A DNA stretch of 52,698 nt from an uncultured bacterium (GTDB taxonomy: Bacteria > Patescibacteriota > Patescibacteriia > Patescibacteriales > SZUA-104), in NCBI GenBank assembly GCA_913009695.1, contig CAJVWV010000005.1, forward strand, positions 1 through 52,698, in the 5' to 3' direction. Positions within the stretch are counted from its first letter, which is position 1. Every line of letters begins with the position of its first letter. This document shows positions 28,798-39,289 of the stretch, one piece after another. The notes beneath the pieces were generated by a model. It searched no databases. It was given only the letters and a program-made list of their open reading frames with translations, and was not told where the DNA came from. A program made the position numbers and the translations under genes.

Positions 28798-29406
28798 TTA
28801 TCTTGATAAAGGAATATTGGGCCTGCTTGGCGGAGATGATTTTGGCGGTGTAGGCGTCGAGAGTTCTGCTCTCTTAAAATTACCGGCAAAATTAGTGCCT
28901 GCGCCAGACTCTCTTCCTCCTTTAATGCCCAAGTCCGCTGCTGAAGCGCCTCTTTCTATCCTTGTAATTCTGCTTCCCACCGCATGATGCCCGGCAAAAC
29001 CGCCGATAGGCGATGTATCTATTTTGCGCCTAGCTCCACCTGTGTCTATATAATCTCGTTTTTCATCCTGTGGCTGTGACACCAAGCCTCTTTTAACATT
29101 CCGTGCCTTTTGTACCTCGATCGCTTTTTTTGCTTTTACGCGCAATTCATAGGGAAGTTTTTTAAGCTCCTGTTTGGTTAATTCTGGAAGATCCTTGCTT
29201 ATATCTACTCCACCCCTAATATGCGTAATTACCGCCTTTCTACGAGTCGGATCATACCCCATTTCTTTTAATTTTTTCTCCATTTGCAGGCTGCTAAAAC
29301 CTCTGCTGCCAGCTTCTTCAGCTAAAATTTCCTTATGTTCTTTTTCTTTAAATAACTTAGTTTTTTTTGTTTTTAAAATTTTAATTTTTCCAAATTCTTT
29401 TGCCAT
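28798..29406 (-). CDS. hypothetical protein
   Basis: Long ORF between antiporter and pseudogene, no recognised domain. Confidence 0.6.
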   Translation of the reverse strand: MAKEFGKIKILKTKKTKLFKEKEHKEILAEEAGSRGFSSLQMEKKLKEMGYDPTRRKAVITHIRGGVDISKDLPELTKQELKKLPYELRVKAKKAIEVQKARNVKRGLVSQPQDEKRDYIDTGGARRKIDTSPIGGFAGHHAVGSRITRIERGASAADLGIKGGRESGAGTNFAGNFKRAELSTPTPPKSSPPSRPNIPLSR

Positions 29407-29470
29407 ATTTTAATTAATTAATAATTAATCCTTGTATAATTATACCATTAATCCGCCTAAAAATAAAAGC

Positions 29471-29491
29471 CCCACACGTATAACGTGTGGG
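29471..29491 (-). terminator. Rho-independent terminator
   Basis: CCCACACGT-TAT-ACGTGTGGG then GCTTTTATTTTT on minus strand. Confidence 0.8.
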
Positions 29492-29501
29492 ACAAATCAT
29501 T

Positions 29502-29827
29502 TTAACAGCTCACACCATAATAGAGACCCGCATATCTCACAAGTTGTTTATAACCTTCTTTAAATAAGTCACAAATATAATCCGAGTTCCATTTATTATC
29601 ATCATATTTATTTCTTAAGTGCTTGCAAAACATATCTATTACAGGCAAAACATTGCAACTGTCATAATACTTATTTAGGATCTATAATGGCTATCCAATG
29701 ATCATCAGTTAACTCCAATCCTTTTCTGCCATAAATTTAGCCAATCCTTTGTCCGTTGTGTTCGATCCTCAAGATAACCTTTATCGTCAAATCTTATTGC
29801 TTCCAGGCAGTTTATTAAATCTGCCAT
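29502..29827 (-). pseudogene. DsrC/TusE-like sulfur-carrier protein, multiply frameshifted
   Basis: Three-frame concatenation: MADLINCLEAIRFDDKGYLEDRTQRTKDW / LAKFMAEKDWS / ELTDDHWIAIID / LNKYYDSCNVLPVIDMFCKHLRNKYDDNKWNSDYICDLFKEGYKQLVRYAGLYYGVSC-stop; SD GAGGAGG before ATG. Confidence 0.7.
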
Positions 29828-29895
29828 GACTTTCCCTCCTCTTTATCAAATAAAGAACAACTTTCATTGCTCTTTATTATTTTAAAATATTTATT

Positions 29896-30432
29896 TTATT
29901 TATTTTCTTTAGCTTGCCTAATATCCCTTTTTCTATCATTTATAAAATTTTCAAATTTTTTTCCAGTTAAATCTTTATACTTCCCCTCACTAACAATTTT
30001 ATCAATCCATTTTCGCGCTCTATCGTAATCTTTTTGTTTTAATAATTCTCTAAAATCTAAAGTGCTTTTTATTTCAACAATTTCTTTTGCCTCGGACGAA
30101 TCTATTTCTTTAAATACAATTTGATTTTCAAATTCTTTAAATTTTTCCCCAGCCAATTCCTTAAAACGATTTATCCTTCCTTTCTGGCTAAATGGATCCT
30201 CTGTCGCATTAATAATCCTTACAACGCCCTGCCAGTTTTCCTCTTTATAATAAGCTTGAAAAACTCGTCTTTGTAATTTATCTTTTTCCCTTGCTTCAAG
30301 CTTTTCTTCATTTAAAATTCTTTCTACTTCATTAAAATCACCTTTGTTAAAGGCTTCATTGAATTTATTTTCAACTTCTTTCCCTCGATCAGGTTGTTCC
30401 GCAGAATTCATCATATCTTTTTCATTAAACAT
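29896..30432 (-). CDS. hypothetical helical protein
   Basis: Long ORF, charged helical composition. Confidence 0.55.
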   Translation of the reverse strand: MFNEKDMMNSAEQPDRGKEVENKFNEAFNKGDFNEVERILNEEKLEAREKDKLQRRVFQAYYKEENWQGVVRIINATEDPFSQKGRINRFKELAGEKFKEFENQIVFKEIDSSEAKEIVEIKSTLDFRELLKQKDYDRARKWIDKIVSEGKYKDLTGKKFENFINDRKRDIRQAKENK

Positions 30433-30482
30433 AATTTAAAATTATTAATTCGTAATTGTTAATTGTTAATTGTTAATTGACT

Positions 30483-31760
30483 CTACATTCCCTCATACTC
30501 TCTCATAGTCAACTGCGATTCAATCTGCTTTACTATTTCAATAACAACCGCTACAACGATTAAAAGCGAGGTTCCTCCTATCGCTAAAGACTGTATGCCG
30601 GTAAAATAACGCATTATTAAAGGCAAAATCGCAATAGAACCTAAAAATAAAGCGCCGACAAAAATAATTTTATGGGTTGTGTTAGCTAAATATTCCGAGG
30701 TATGCCTTCCCGGCCTTATACCCGGAATAAATCCGCCTTGTTTTTGCAAATTTTCCGCGATTTGTGTCGGATGGAAAATAACTTCTGTGTAGAAAAATGT
30801 AAAAGCAAATACTAATAAGAAATACAAAATACCGTAAAATAATTGATTTTGGAAAATCGCGATTATCCATTCGGCAAAACTCGCAATCCAAGCTGATCTG
30901 GCTTGTATAAAAAACTGGGCAATCATAGGCGGAAATAAAACAACCGAAATAGCAAAAATAATCGGAATAACTCCGGCCATATTAACGCGTAAAGGCAGAT
31001 GCGTATTTGTTCCGCCGTACATCCTATTTCCCCTGATCTGTTTAGCATATTGCACGGGCACATTCCTCTGCCCTTCAGTAATTACTATAACACCAACAAT
31101 AGTAACCAAAGCAATAATAACAAAACCAATTAAAGTAAATAATTGCTGTGGATCATATGTAACAATTGTTTGTTGAATGGCCTTAGGCAGCGCGGAGATA
31201 ATACCTGCGAAAATTAATATTGAAATTCCGTTGCCGATATTTTTTTCCGAAATTAACTCTCCCAGCCACATTAAAAAGATAGTGCCGGCCGTAATAGTAA
31301 GTATCATCGTAAATAAATCAAAATTGCTAATATCGCCTAAAATGCTATAAGAAGAGCGGCGAAGTATTGTAATCATGCCGTAGGACTGTAAAGCGGCGAA
31401 AGGTACTGTCGCCCACCTGGTCCACATATTTATTTTCTGTCTGCCTGCTTCTTCTTTTTGCATTTCCTCCAACTTTGGAACTATCATGCCCAAAAGCTGA
31501 AAAACAATTGATGAAGTAATGTACGGAGCAATGCCCATCATAACAATAGAAAAATTTTCCATCACTCCTCCTGAAAAAACATTTAGAAGTCCTAAAATCT
31601 GATTAGAAGCAAAAAATTCCTTAAGCGCGGAAACATCAACTCCAGGAATTGGTATATGCGCGGCAAGCCTAAATATAACCAGCATCGCCAGCACAAATAA
31701 TATATTTTTTCTCAAATCTTTAATTTTCCAGATTTGAATTATCTTATTAAATATAGGCAT
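30483..31760 (-). CDS. secY: preprotein translocase subunit SecY
   Basis: RLAAHIPIPGVDVSAL, GIAPYITSSIVFQLL, GNGISILIFAGI. Confidence 0.97.
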   Translation of the reverse strand: MPIFNKIIQIWKIKDLRKNILFVLAMLVIFRLAAHIPIPGVDVSALKEFFASNQILGLLNVFSGGVMENFSIVMMGIAPYITSSIVFQLLGMIVPKLEEMQKEEAGRQKINMWTRWATVPFAALQSYGMITILRRSSYSILGDISNFDLFTMILTITAGTIFLMWLGELISEKNIGNGISILIFAGIISALPKAIQQTIVTYDPQQLFTLIGFVIIALVTIVGVIVITEGQRNVPVQYAKQIRGNRMYGGTNTHLPLRVNMAGVIPIIFAISVVLFPPMIAQFFIQARSAWIASFAEWIIAIFQNQLFYGILYFLLVFAFTFFYTEVIFHPTQIAENLQKQGGFIPGIRPGRHTSEYLANTTHKIIFVGALFLGSIAILPLIMRYFTGIQSLAIGGTSLLIVVAVVIEIVKQIESQLTMREYEGM

Positions 31761-32254
31761 TATTTTTTATTAACAACTTTCTTTTTAGATTGTAAATATT
31801 TTTTATCTTTACTTTCATTGTTTTTTCCGCCATTCTTTTCAATCTGCGCTTTCGCGCTCTCACTTATTTTTACATCTTCAAATTTCAAACCTTTCAATCT
31901 CAGTTCCCCGTTTCCCAATATTTTTACTCCCAATCTAATATTATCAATTAATCCTCTTTTTAACAATATCTTTGGATTCACGGTTTCCCCGTCCTTAAAA
32001 TTATCGTTAATTAGGATTAAATTAACAACATGGTCTTTCGGCTTTAAAGACTTAAATCCACGCTTTTTCGGAGTGCGCATTAATGTCATTTTCATACCCA
32101 ATCTTTTTAAATTAGAAACGCCTGAACGAGCTTTTTGCCCTTTAAGACCGCGGGTACTATAAGTACCGTGCCCGGAAGCGTTGCCTCTTCCTACTCTTTT
32201 TCTTTTCTTTTTGGAGCCTTTGGCCGGTTTAATTGTATGTAGTGATAAAGTCAT
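31760..32254 (-). CDS. rplO: 50S ribosomal protein L15
   Basis: KGSKKKRKRVGRGNASGHGTYSTRGLKGQKARSG. Confidence 0.95.
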   Translation of the reverse strand: MTLSLHTIKPAKGSKKKRKRVGRGNASGHGTYSTRGLKGQKARSGVSNLKRLGMKMTLMRTPKKRGFKSLKPKDHVVNLILINDNFKDGETVNPKILLKRGLIDNIRLGVKILGNGELRLKGLKFEDVKISESAKAQIEKNGGKNNESKDKKYLQSKKKVVNKK

Positions 32255-32360
32255 AGTTTTATAAAATTCTAAATTCTAAATTACAAATCCTAAATAAATT
32301 CTAAATTACAATTCTCAAAATTACAAACTGTTTTGAATTTTGGATTTTGACCATTGTGAT

Positions 32361-33074
32361 TTATTTGGAATTTGTAATTTTGGATTTTGAGTTTGATATA
32401 TCTGAATGTTTTTCTCTATTTGCATCACTTTTCTTTTTCTTGCTCTCCACTTTCTTTAAACTCTTTAACGCTTCAATGGCGCATTTAACATTAGTAACTT
32501 TATTATTGGTTCCTAAAATTTTACTGGTAACATTCTTGATGCCAGCAAGTTCTAAAATAATTCTAACTGCTCCGCCAGCGATAACACCGCGTCCTTTCCT
32601 GGCCGGTTTGAATAAAATTTTAGCCGCCCCATACTTATAAAAAACTTCATGGGGGATGGTGTTGTTAACTATAGAAACTTTAATAATATTCTTTTTGGCT
32701 TTAGTGACCGCCTTTGAAACCGCGATAGCTACGTCGGCGCCCTTAGCTAGCCCAACAGCTACTTCTCCTTTTTTGTTGCCAATAGCAACGCACGCCCTAA
32801 AACGCATTCTTTTTCCACCAGCCATAACACGTGTTACTCGAGCCAAGTCAACAATTTGCTGATCATACTCGTCCTGCGGTCTTCCTCCCCTATCTCTTCT
32901 AAATTTACCCCTCTTGGCCATTTTTCTTTCACCATAAACTGACTTAGCAACAGCTTGCGCCGCGCCTTTATTAGTATTTTTTTTCGGAGCTTCTTTCACG
33001 TCCTGACTTGTTGAAGGAGAAATGGGTTTTTCTTCTTTCTTTTTATTATCTTGTAGTTTTTTTTCTTCTGCCAT
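32361..33074 (-). CDS. rpsE: 30S ribosomal protein S5 with N- and C-terminal extensions
   Basis: VDLARVTRVMAGGKRMRFRACVAIGNKKGEVAVGLAKG. Confidence 0.96.
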   Translation of the reverse strand: MAEEKKLQDNKKKEEKPISPSTSQDVKEAPKKNTNKGAAQAVAKSVYGERKMAKRGKFRRDRGGRPQDEYDQQIVDLARVTRVMAGGKRMRFRACVAIGNKKGEVAVGLAKGADVAIAVSKAVTKAKKNIIKVSIVNNTIPHEVFYKYGAAKILFKPARKGRGVIAGGAVRIILELAGIKNVTSKILGTNNKVTNVKCAIEALKSLKKVESKKKKSDANREKHSDISNSKSKITNSK

Positions 33075-33099
33075 ATTTAAAAATTATTTATTTTTAATT

Positions 33100-33453
33100 C
33101 TAAAATTTTAATCCACCCTCTCTTGCCCCATCGGCTACTGATTTTATTCGACCATGATATTTATATCCGCCCCTATCAAAAACAACTTTTTTTATCTTTT
33201 TGTCTAATCCTTTTTTAGCTATTAACTTTCCTAACTCAAAACTAACAACAACCTTCTTATCTTTACTTTTCATTTCCTTAATATTGGCGCTTGCCAAGGT
33301 CTTGCCTTTGTCATCATCAATAATTTGCAAATACATTCCTTTGTTTGATCTAAATACGCTTAACCTAGGACACTTACCCGTTCCTTTAACTTTAGCGCGA
33401 ATCTTTTTTCTTCGTCTAAGTTTTCTATTTTGTTTTACTATTTCTTTTTTCAT
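33100..33453 (-). CDS. rplR: 50S ribosomal protein L18
   Basis: PRLSVFRSNKGMYLQIIDDDKGKTLASA. Confidence 0.95.
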   Translation of the reverse strand: MKKEIVKQNRKLRRRKKIRAKVKGTGKCPRLSVFRSNKGMYLQIIDDDKGKTLASANIKEMKSKDKKVVVSFELGKLIAKKGLDKKIKKVVFDRGGYKYHGRIKSVADGAREGGLKF

Positions 33454-33460
33454 ATATTAT

Positions 33461-34006
33461 TTATTCGCCCTTAACGGCAGTCTTACCGACTTTTCTTATA
33501 ATTACTTCATCAATATATTTTATGCCTTTCCCTTTATATGGTTCAGGTTTTTTTACTTTTCTAATTTGCGCCGCCGCTTCACCTACCAACTGCTTATCAA
33601 TGCCGCTTATAGTAATAATATTTTCTTCAACTTGCGCGTCTATGCCTAGAGGTAAATTATATTCAACCGGATGAGAAAAACCAACGTTTAACGTAAGTTT
33701 TTTGCCGCTAACTGCCGCTTTAAAACCTACACCATTAATTTCAAGTTTTTTTTCAAATCCTTCTTCTACTCCAGTGACCATGTTTTGGATTAAACTTCGA
33801 TATAATCCCCAGAGCGCTCTTTCGTTTTTATTTTTTAAATTACTAACACTAGTCTTTACTTCTTTGTCGCCAATCTCTACCTTTACTAAGTCATGCAACT
33901 TTTCTTTTAGTTCTCCTTTAGCTCCTTTAACAACAATAAAACCATCCTCAATTTTCGCTTGAGTTCCTTCTTCTAATTCAATTGGTAATTTTCCTAGTCT
34001 AGACAT
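33461..34006 (-). CDS. rplF: 50S ribosomal protein L6
   Basis: MSRLGKLPIEL, NMVTGVEEGFEKKLEINGVGFKA, KKPEPYKGKGIKY. Confidence 0.96.
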   Translation of the reverse strand: MSRLGKLPIELEEGTQAKIEDGFIVVKGAKGELKEKLHDLVKVEIGDKEVKTSVSNLKNKNERALWGLYRSLIQNMVTGVEEGFEKKLEINGVGFKAAVSGKKLTLNVGFSHPVEYNLPLGIDAQVEENIITISGIDKQLVGEAAAQIRKVKKPEPYKGKGIKYIDEVIIRKVGKTAVKGE

Positions 34007-34116
34007 AAGTGTAATGCGAATCTACTAATTATACGAATTCTACAAACATGCGAATGCAATAAATTTTAATTCGCATGTTTGTAGAATCTGTATAAAATTT
34101 GTAGGTTCGTATTATA

Positions 34117-34530
34117 TTAATATATTTCGCAAATAACTTCACCGCCAACTCTCTTTTTTCTTGCTTCTTTATTAGTCATTAAGCCTTGTGAGGTAGAAAT
34201 TATCGCTATTCCTAAATTATTTAAAACTTTTGGCAGTTTATCTTTGTTGACGTAAATCTTTAAACCTGGCTTACTTATTCGTTTAAGTGAACTTATTGCT
34301 GAATTTTTTCCATTTTTATATTTTAAAGCAATCTTTAAATTGTCAAATACTGCACTGCTATTTTTTTCACTTTTAATTTTTATTACTTCAACCTTTCCAA
34401 CCCATCCTTCGCGCTCCAAAATTTTAGCAATTTCACGCTTTATTTTGCTCATAGGCAAAACCACCTCGTCCTTTCCGACGGCTGAAGCGTTTCTTATTCT
34501 TGTTAACATGTCTGAAATTGGATCTGTCAT
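34117..34530 (-). CDS. rpsH: 30S ribosomal protein S8
   Basis: DPISDMLTRIRNAS, GIAIISTSQGLMTNKEARKKRVGGEVICEIY. Confidence 0.96.
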   Translation of the reverse strand: MTDPISDMLTRIRNASAVGKDEVVLPMSKIKREIAKILEREGWVGKVEVIKIKSEKNSSAVFDNLKIALKYKNGKNSAISSLKRISKPGLKIYVNKDKLPKVLNNLGIAIISTSQGLMTNKEARKKRVGGEVICEIY

Positions 34531-34693
34531 AATATTAATATAAAATATTAAAAATAAAATATAAAATACACAAACGTAAAAATGTAAAAATGATTTTATT
34601 TATTGATATACTGAAATTTAATAATTATTGATAAATTTTTGCACATTTTATATGAATTTTTTATTTTTTATCTTTTATTTTTTATTTTGCAAT

Positions 34694-34879
34694 TTACCAA
34701 CTTGATTTAGTAATTCCCGGCAAGTCACCGCTATTGGCTAACTCTCTAAAACAAATTCTGCACAAACCAAAATCACGCATATAACCGTGGTTGCGTCCAC
34801 AACGCCAACATCTCCTAATTACACGAGTTGAATATTTTGGTTTTCTTTTTGCTTTTGCTATTAAAGCTTTTCTTGCCAT
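34694..34879 (-). CDS. rpsN: 30S ribosomal protein S14 (zinc type)
   Basis: [26 protein letters not shown]...GITKSSW. Confidence 0.96.
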   Translation of the reverse strand: MARKALIAKAKRKPKYSTRVIRRCWRCGRNHGYMRDFGLCRICFRELANSGDLPGITKSSW

Positions 34880-34909
34880 ATTTATTATTTTTCGCCAACT
34901 GACGAATTA

Positions 34910-35467
34910 TTATTTTTTATTTTTTTCTTCCTCTTTTTTAAACGGAAATCCCATTAATCTAAATAGCTCTAATCCTTCCTCGCGAGTTTTAGCTGTAGTC
35001 GCAATACTTATTTCTAAACCATGAATTTTATCAACCTCTTCAGCTTGTATTTCCGGAAAAGCTATATGTTCACGAAATCCGATTGTTAAATTACCGGTTC
35101 TATCAACTTGGCTTTCACTAATTCCTCTAAAATCCCTAACTCTTGGAAAAGATATATTAATTAATTTTTCAGTAAAATCATACATTCTCTTTCCTCTTAT
35201 GGTAACAACAACGCCTACTATCATTCCCTGTCTTGTCTTAAAAGCGGAAATAGCTTTCTTGGCTTTTGTTAATATCGGTTTCTGTCCTGTAATTTTATTT
35301 AAACTCTTCTGCACAGTATCAATATAAGATTTATCCTTGGAATGCTTACCGACTCCAACATTAATAACCACCTTATCTAATTTCGGCGCCTGTAAATTAT
35401 TTTTATATCCAAACTTTTCTTTTAATTTGGAAACTATTTTCTTTTTGTATAATTCTTGTAATCTCAT
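34910..35467 (-). CDS. rplE: 50S ribosomal protein L5
   Basis: LDKVVINVGVGKHSKD, PRVRDFRGI. Confidence 0.96.
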   Translation of the reverse strand: MRLQELYKKKIVSKLKEKFGYKNNLQAPKLDKVVINVGVGKHSKDKSYIDTVQKSLNKITGQKPILTKAKKAISAFKTRQGMIVGVVVTIRGKRMYDFTEKLINISFPRVRDFRGISESQVDRTGNLTIGFREHIAFPEIQAEEVDKIHGLEISIATTAKTREEGLELFRLMGFPFKKEEEKNKK

Positions 35468-35470
35468 ATA

Positions 35471-35803
35471 TTAATCAATAGTTTGATCGCATTTTTTACA
35501 TATTCTAAATTTCTTCTTTTTTTTCTTACTGCCTTCTCCTGATTCAATGTATTTATACCCAACTGTAGTCGGTTTACTGCATTTAGTACAAACTAACATC
35601 ATATTTGATAAATTCATTGGTGCTGGAAATTCTATTCTCTGGCCTTTCTCTCCTTGCTTTCTTGGACGCATATGCTTAATTAATAAATTTAATCCTTCAA
35701 TGCTTGCTAAATTTCGGGACTGAAAAACCTGTAAAACCTTTCCGATTTTACCCTTATCTTTCCCTGCTATAATTTTTACTTTGTCACCTTTCTTAATTTT
35801 CAT
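35471..35803 (-). CDS. rplX: 50S ribosomal protein L24
   Basis: MKIKKGDKVKIIAGKDKGKIGKVLQV. Confidence 0.95.
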   Translation of the reverse strand: MKIKKGDKVKIIAGKDKGKIGKVLQVFQSRNLASIEGLNLLIKHMRPRKQGEKGQRIEFPAPMNLSNMMLVCTKCSKPTTVGYKYIESGEGSKKKKKKFRICKKCDQTID

Positions 35804-35845
35804 AATATATTAATTGTTATGTGTTACATGTTACGTGTTATGTGA

Positions 35846-36217
35846 TTACAATACTTCCGGCGCTAATGACGCTATCTTAAAAAATCCAGCTCTTCTTACT
35901 TCACGAGCAATAGGCCCAAAAACTCTTGTACCTCTCATGTCTTTTTTTCCTTTTTCAACAATAACACAAGCATTCTCATCAAAACGTAAATAGGTGCCGT
36001 CTTTTCTTCTTATTTCCTTTTTGGTTCTAACTATAACGGCCTGCACAACATCACCTTTCTTAATAGCCGTATGAGGGGTTGCTTCTTTAACTGCCGCAGT
36101 AATAATTTCACCAACGCGCGCGTATCTTTTTTTGTAACCACCTAAAACCCTAATGCATTGAACTTTCTTTGCACCTGCGTTATCTGCTACTTTTAACATT
36201 GATTGAACTTGTATCAT
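35846..36217 (-). CDS. rplN: 50S ribosomal protein L14
   Basis: [27 protein letters not shown]. Confidence 0.97.
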   Translation of the reverse strand: MIQVQSMLKVADNAGAKKVQCIRVLGGYKKRYARVGEIITAAVKEATPHTAIKKGDVVQAVIVRTKKEIRRKDGTYLRFDENACVIVEKGKKDMRGTRVFGPIAREVRRAGFFKIASLAPEVL

Positions 36218-36295
36218 TTTAGTCGCGAATTTTAACGAATTTATAACAAATAATAACTAATAGCATTCGCAAAATTCGTTCTTAATTCGTATAAA

Positions 36296-36568
36296 TTAGT
36301 GATATAACACTCTCCAGCGCTTATCTTTTGATAAAGGCCGACATTCAATAAAGGTTACTTTGTCCCCTTCTTTAAATTTATTTTTCTCATCATGAACTTT
36401 ATATTTTTTACTTACTGCATATCTCTTCTTATACTTGGGATGAATCTTAACATTATCAATCTTAACGGTAATTGTGTTTTTCATTTTATCACTAGTAACA
36501 ATTCCGTGAAATCTTTTTCTGATAACACTTTTCTTATTATCTAAATTTTTTGTTTTATTGGTATCCAT
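36296..36568 (-). CDS. rpsQ: 30S ribosomal protein S17
   Basis: RKRFHGIVTSDKMKNTITVKID...PLSKDKRWRV. Confidence 0.94.
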   Translation of the reverse strand: MDTNKTKNLDNKKSVIRKRFHGIVTSDKMKNTITVKIDNVKIHPKYKKRYAVSKKYKVHDEKNKFKEGDKVTFIECRPLSKDKRWRVLYH

Positions 36569-36659
36569 ATTAATTTCATTGTTTCATTACTCAATTGTTT
36601 CATTGTTTTAACGTTAGTTTATTAATCCAACAATGAAGCAATGAAACAATCGAACAATT

Positions 36660-36845
36660 TTATTTATTCTTTTTTATTAACATTAAAACTCTAGCAATTG
36701 TTTTTTTAATAACCCGAATTTCTCTTACGTTTTTAAGCTGCTTTGAGGCATCTTTAAAACGCAAATCTCTAAGCTTCTCACGAGACTCATTTAAAACTTT
36801 ATGTAATCCACTTTCATTTTTATTTTTTAATTCTTTAAATTCCAT
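36660..36845 (-). CDS. rpmC: 50S ribosomal protein L29
   Basis: LNESREKLRDLRFKDASKQLKNVREIRVIKKTIARVLMLI. Confidence 0.93.
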   Translation of the reverse strand: MEFKELKNKNESGLHKVLNESREKLRDLRFKDASKQLKNVREIRVIKKTIARVLMLIKKNK

Positions 36846-36955
36846 TTAATATTATGCTAATCTACAAATTATGCGAATTATACGAACCTGCGAATGCTAG
36901 AAATATTAATTCGCATGTTTGTAAAATTTGCATAAAAATTTGTAGGTTCGTATTA

Positions 36956-37363
36956 TTAGTGCTTAGACACAAATTTACATTTAACAGGCAGCTTATAAGC
37001 TGCTAGTTTCATTGCTTCTTTGGCTGTCTTCTCGTCAACGCCCTCCATCTCAAACATAATCATTCCCGGCTTAACAACAACTACATAATGGTCAACCGCT
37101 CCCTTTCCTTTTCCCATAGGAATTTCTCCGCCCTTTTTAGTAACCGGTTTATCGGGAAATATTCTAATCCAAATTTTTCCGCCTCTCTTTATATATCTTG
37201 TCATAACTCTACGAGCCGATTCAATCTGCCTTGAAGTTACCCAACAAGCGCCTAAACTTTTTAATCCAAAACTGCCAAAGCTTACTTTAGTTAAACGTGT
37301 CGCCTTTCCGCCTCTTTTCCCTTTATGCGACTTTCTGTGTTTTGTTTTCTTCGGCTCTAACAT
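36956..37363 (-). CDS. rplP: 50S ribosomal protein L16
   Basis: [46 protein letters not shown]. Confidence 0.96.
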   Translation of the reverse strand: MLEPKKTKHRKSHKGKRGGKATRLTKVSFGSFGLKSLGACWVTSRQIESARRVMTRYIKRGGKIWIRIFPDKPVTKKGGEIPMGKGKGAVDHYVVVVKPGMIMFEMEGVDEKTAKEAMKLAAYKLPVKCKFVSKH

Positions 37364-37478
37364 ACTTAAGTGTAATACGAATCTACGAATTATACTAATT
37401 CTACGAACCTGCGAATTAGAATTTATAACATTCGCATGTTTGTAGAATTTGCATAAAAATTTGTAGGTTCGTATTGTT

Positions 37479-38183
37479 TTATTTCATTTTTTTACCAACA
37501 ATTTCTCCTTTTTTATTATTTTTATCTTCTTTTTCAAAAACTTCTCCTTTGTAAATCCATACTTTAATTCCAACCGCGCCGTAAGTAGTACTAGCTACGC
37601 CTCTGGAATAATCAATATCAGCCCTTAAAGTATGCAATGGCACCTTGCCGGATGAAAGCATTTCAGATCTGGCAATTTCCGCGCCATTAAGACGTCCTTT
37701 CATAATTATTCTAACTCCTAACGCGCCGGCTCTTTCTACTCTATTTATTGCCTGTTTCATTACGCGCCTAAAAGGCATTCTTTTTTCTACCTCTAACGCC
37801 ATTTGCTGTAATACAATTTGTGAACTTAAATTCGGCCTATCAAACTCAGTTACATTTAAATCAATTTCTCCTAATCTATACTTTTTTAAAAATCTATCAT
37901 GAATATCTTTCTTTAATTCTTCAACACCAGCTCCTCCGCGGCCAATTATAATGCCTGGCTTAGCTGTAAAAATATTAACACTAACCTTTTTAGCATTTCT
38001 TTCTATTTCTATTCTGTCCACACCTGCTTCACGCAATTTTTTTGTTAAATATTTTCTTACTTTTATATCCTGTTCTAAATTATTTATATATTTTTTGCCA
38101 GCACCAAACCACTTAGATGGCCAAGTTCTAATGATTCCCATTCTTAAAATTTTTGGATTTACTTTTTGTCCCATATAACTCAA
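37479..38183 (-). CDS. rpsC: 30S ribosomal protein S3
   Basis: [42 protein letters not shown]. Confidence 0.96.
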   Translation of the reverse strand: MSYMGQKVNPKILRMGIIRTWPSKWFGAGKKYINNLEQDIKVRKYLTKKLREAGVDRIEIERNAKKVSVNIFTAKPGIIIGRGGAGVEELKKDIHDRFLKKYRLGEIDLNVTEFDRPNLSSQIVLQQMALEVEKRMPFRRVMKQAINRVERAGALGVRIIMKGRLNGAEIARSEMLSSGKVPLHTLRADIDYSRGVASTTYGAVGIKVWIYKGEVFEKEDKNNKKGEIVGKKMK

Positions 38184-38258
38184 TTATCAATTACGAATTA
38201 CTAATTAACAATTAATTTTTTATTCGTAATTTGTAATTCTTAATTCGTAATTGACTAT

Positions 38259-38861
38259 TTACCCGCTTTTTCTTCTAAATATTTTATCTACAAACCCCTT
38301 TTTGCCTTCAATCTTTGTGTGTCCGCCTCTTCCTTCTAATCTAGGGTCTACTATTTTTTTACCTTTTTCTAATGCTGATTCCCTTGGCTCTTCTTCGCTT
38401 TCCTTCTTCTTTACAACTTCTTTTTTTCCTTTTTTTGAAACTATAACGCCCTTATTCTCTTTTGGCTCACTTCCTAATTTAACCGGCGATTCAAGTTTCT
38501 GTTTTTTAGCTTCCTTTTTGCCGCTATCTTTTATTTCAGCTAAAATTAAATTGATGTGGCTGGTTCTTTTTCTAAGCGGCGTAGCTCTGCCATGCGCTCT
38601 AGGCATCCAACGATAAGTTGTCGGTCCATCATCAACTTTTATTTCTTTTATATATAAATTGTTTTTATCTAATTCGTAATTATTCTCAGCGTTAGCAATT
38701 GCTGAATTAATTAGTTTAATTACCGGCTTCTTCGCCTCTTTGTTTACAAATTTTAACTGATCCAACGCTTTAATAGTTTCCATTCCACGAATTACATCAA
38801 CTACCAGACGAATTTTTCTGGGTGACGTTCTAACAAATTTTACTTTTGCTTTTACTTCCAT
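38259..38861 (-). CDS. rplV: 50S ribosomal protein L22 with long charged C-terminal tail
   Basis: VRTSPRKIRLVVDVIRGM, RWMPRAHGRATPLRKRTSHI. Confidence 0.95.
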   Translation of the reverse strand: MEVKAKVKFVRTSPRKIRLVVDVIRGMETIKALDQLKFVNKEAKKPVIKLINSAIANAENNYELDKNNLYIKEIKVDDGPTTYRWMPRAHGRATPLRKRTSHINLILAEIKDSGKKEAKKQKLESPVKLGSEPKENKGVIVSKKGKKEVVKKKESEEEPRESALEKGKKIVDPRLEGRGGHTKIEGKKGFVDKIFRRKSG

Positions 38862-38937
38862 AGTTTAGCTTATTAGCTTATAGCTTATTAGCTTGTTAGG
38901 GATTCTCCTAAAAAGCTAATAAGCTATAAGCTACTTT

Positions 38938-39219
38938 CTATTTTTTAGCCTGATCTTTGGCCATTTTTCCGCCATGCACAACAAATTTTCTTGTCGGCGC
39001 GAACTCGCCTAATTTATGTCCTACTGACTCTTCTGTTACATAAACCGGGGTATGCTGTCTGCCATTATGAACTCCGATAGTAAATCCTATCATCTCCGGA
39101 GTAATAGTACAAGCTCTGTCCCATGTTTTAATAACAGTCTTATCACCTATTTTTAAATCTTTTATTTTTTTTAACAGCCTCTCATTAATATAAGGGCCCT
39201 TTTTTAAGCTTCTTGACAT
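38938..39219 (-). CDS. rpsS: 30S ribosomal protein S19
   Basis: [19 protein letters not shown]. Confidence 0.97.
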   Translation of the reverse strand: MSRSLKKGPYINERLLKKIKDLKIGDKTVIKTWDRACTITPEMIGFTIGVHNGRQHTPVYVTEESVGHKLGEFAPTRKFVVHGGKMAKDQAKK

Positions 39220-39289
39220 TTTTTTAGCTTATAGCTTATAGCTTATAGCTTATAGGATTTTTCCTAAAAGCTAAAAGCTAAAAGCTAAT

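Noticed and set aside
30682-30891. 69-aa ORF inside secY
   Set aside because: Out-of-frame shadow of SecY.
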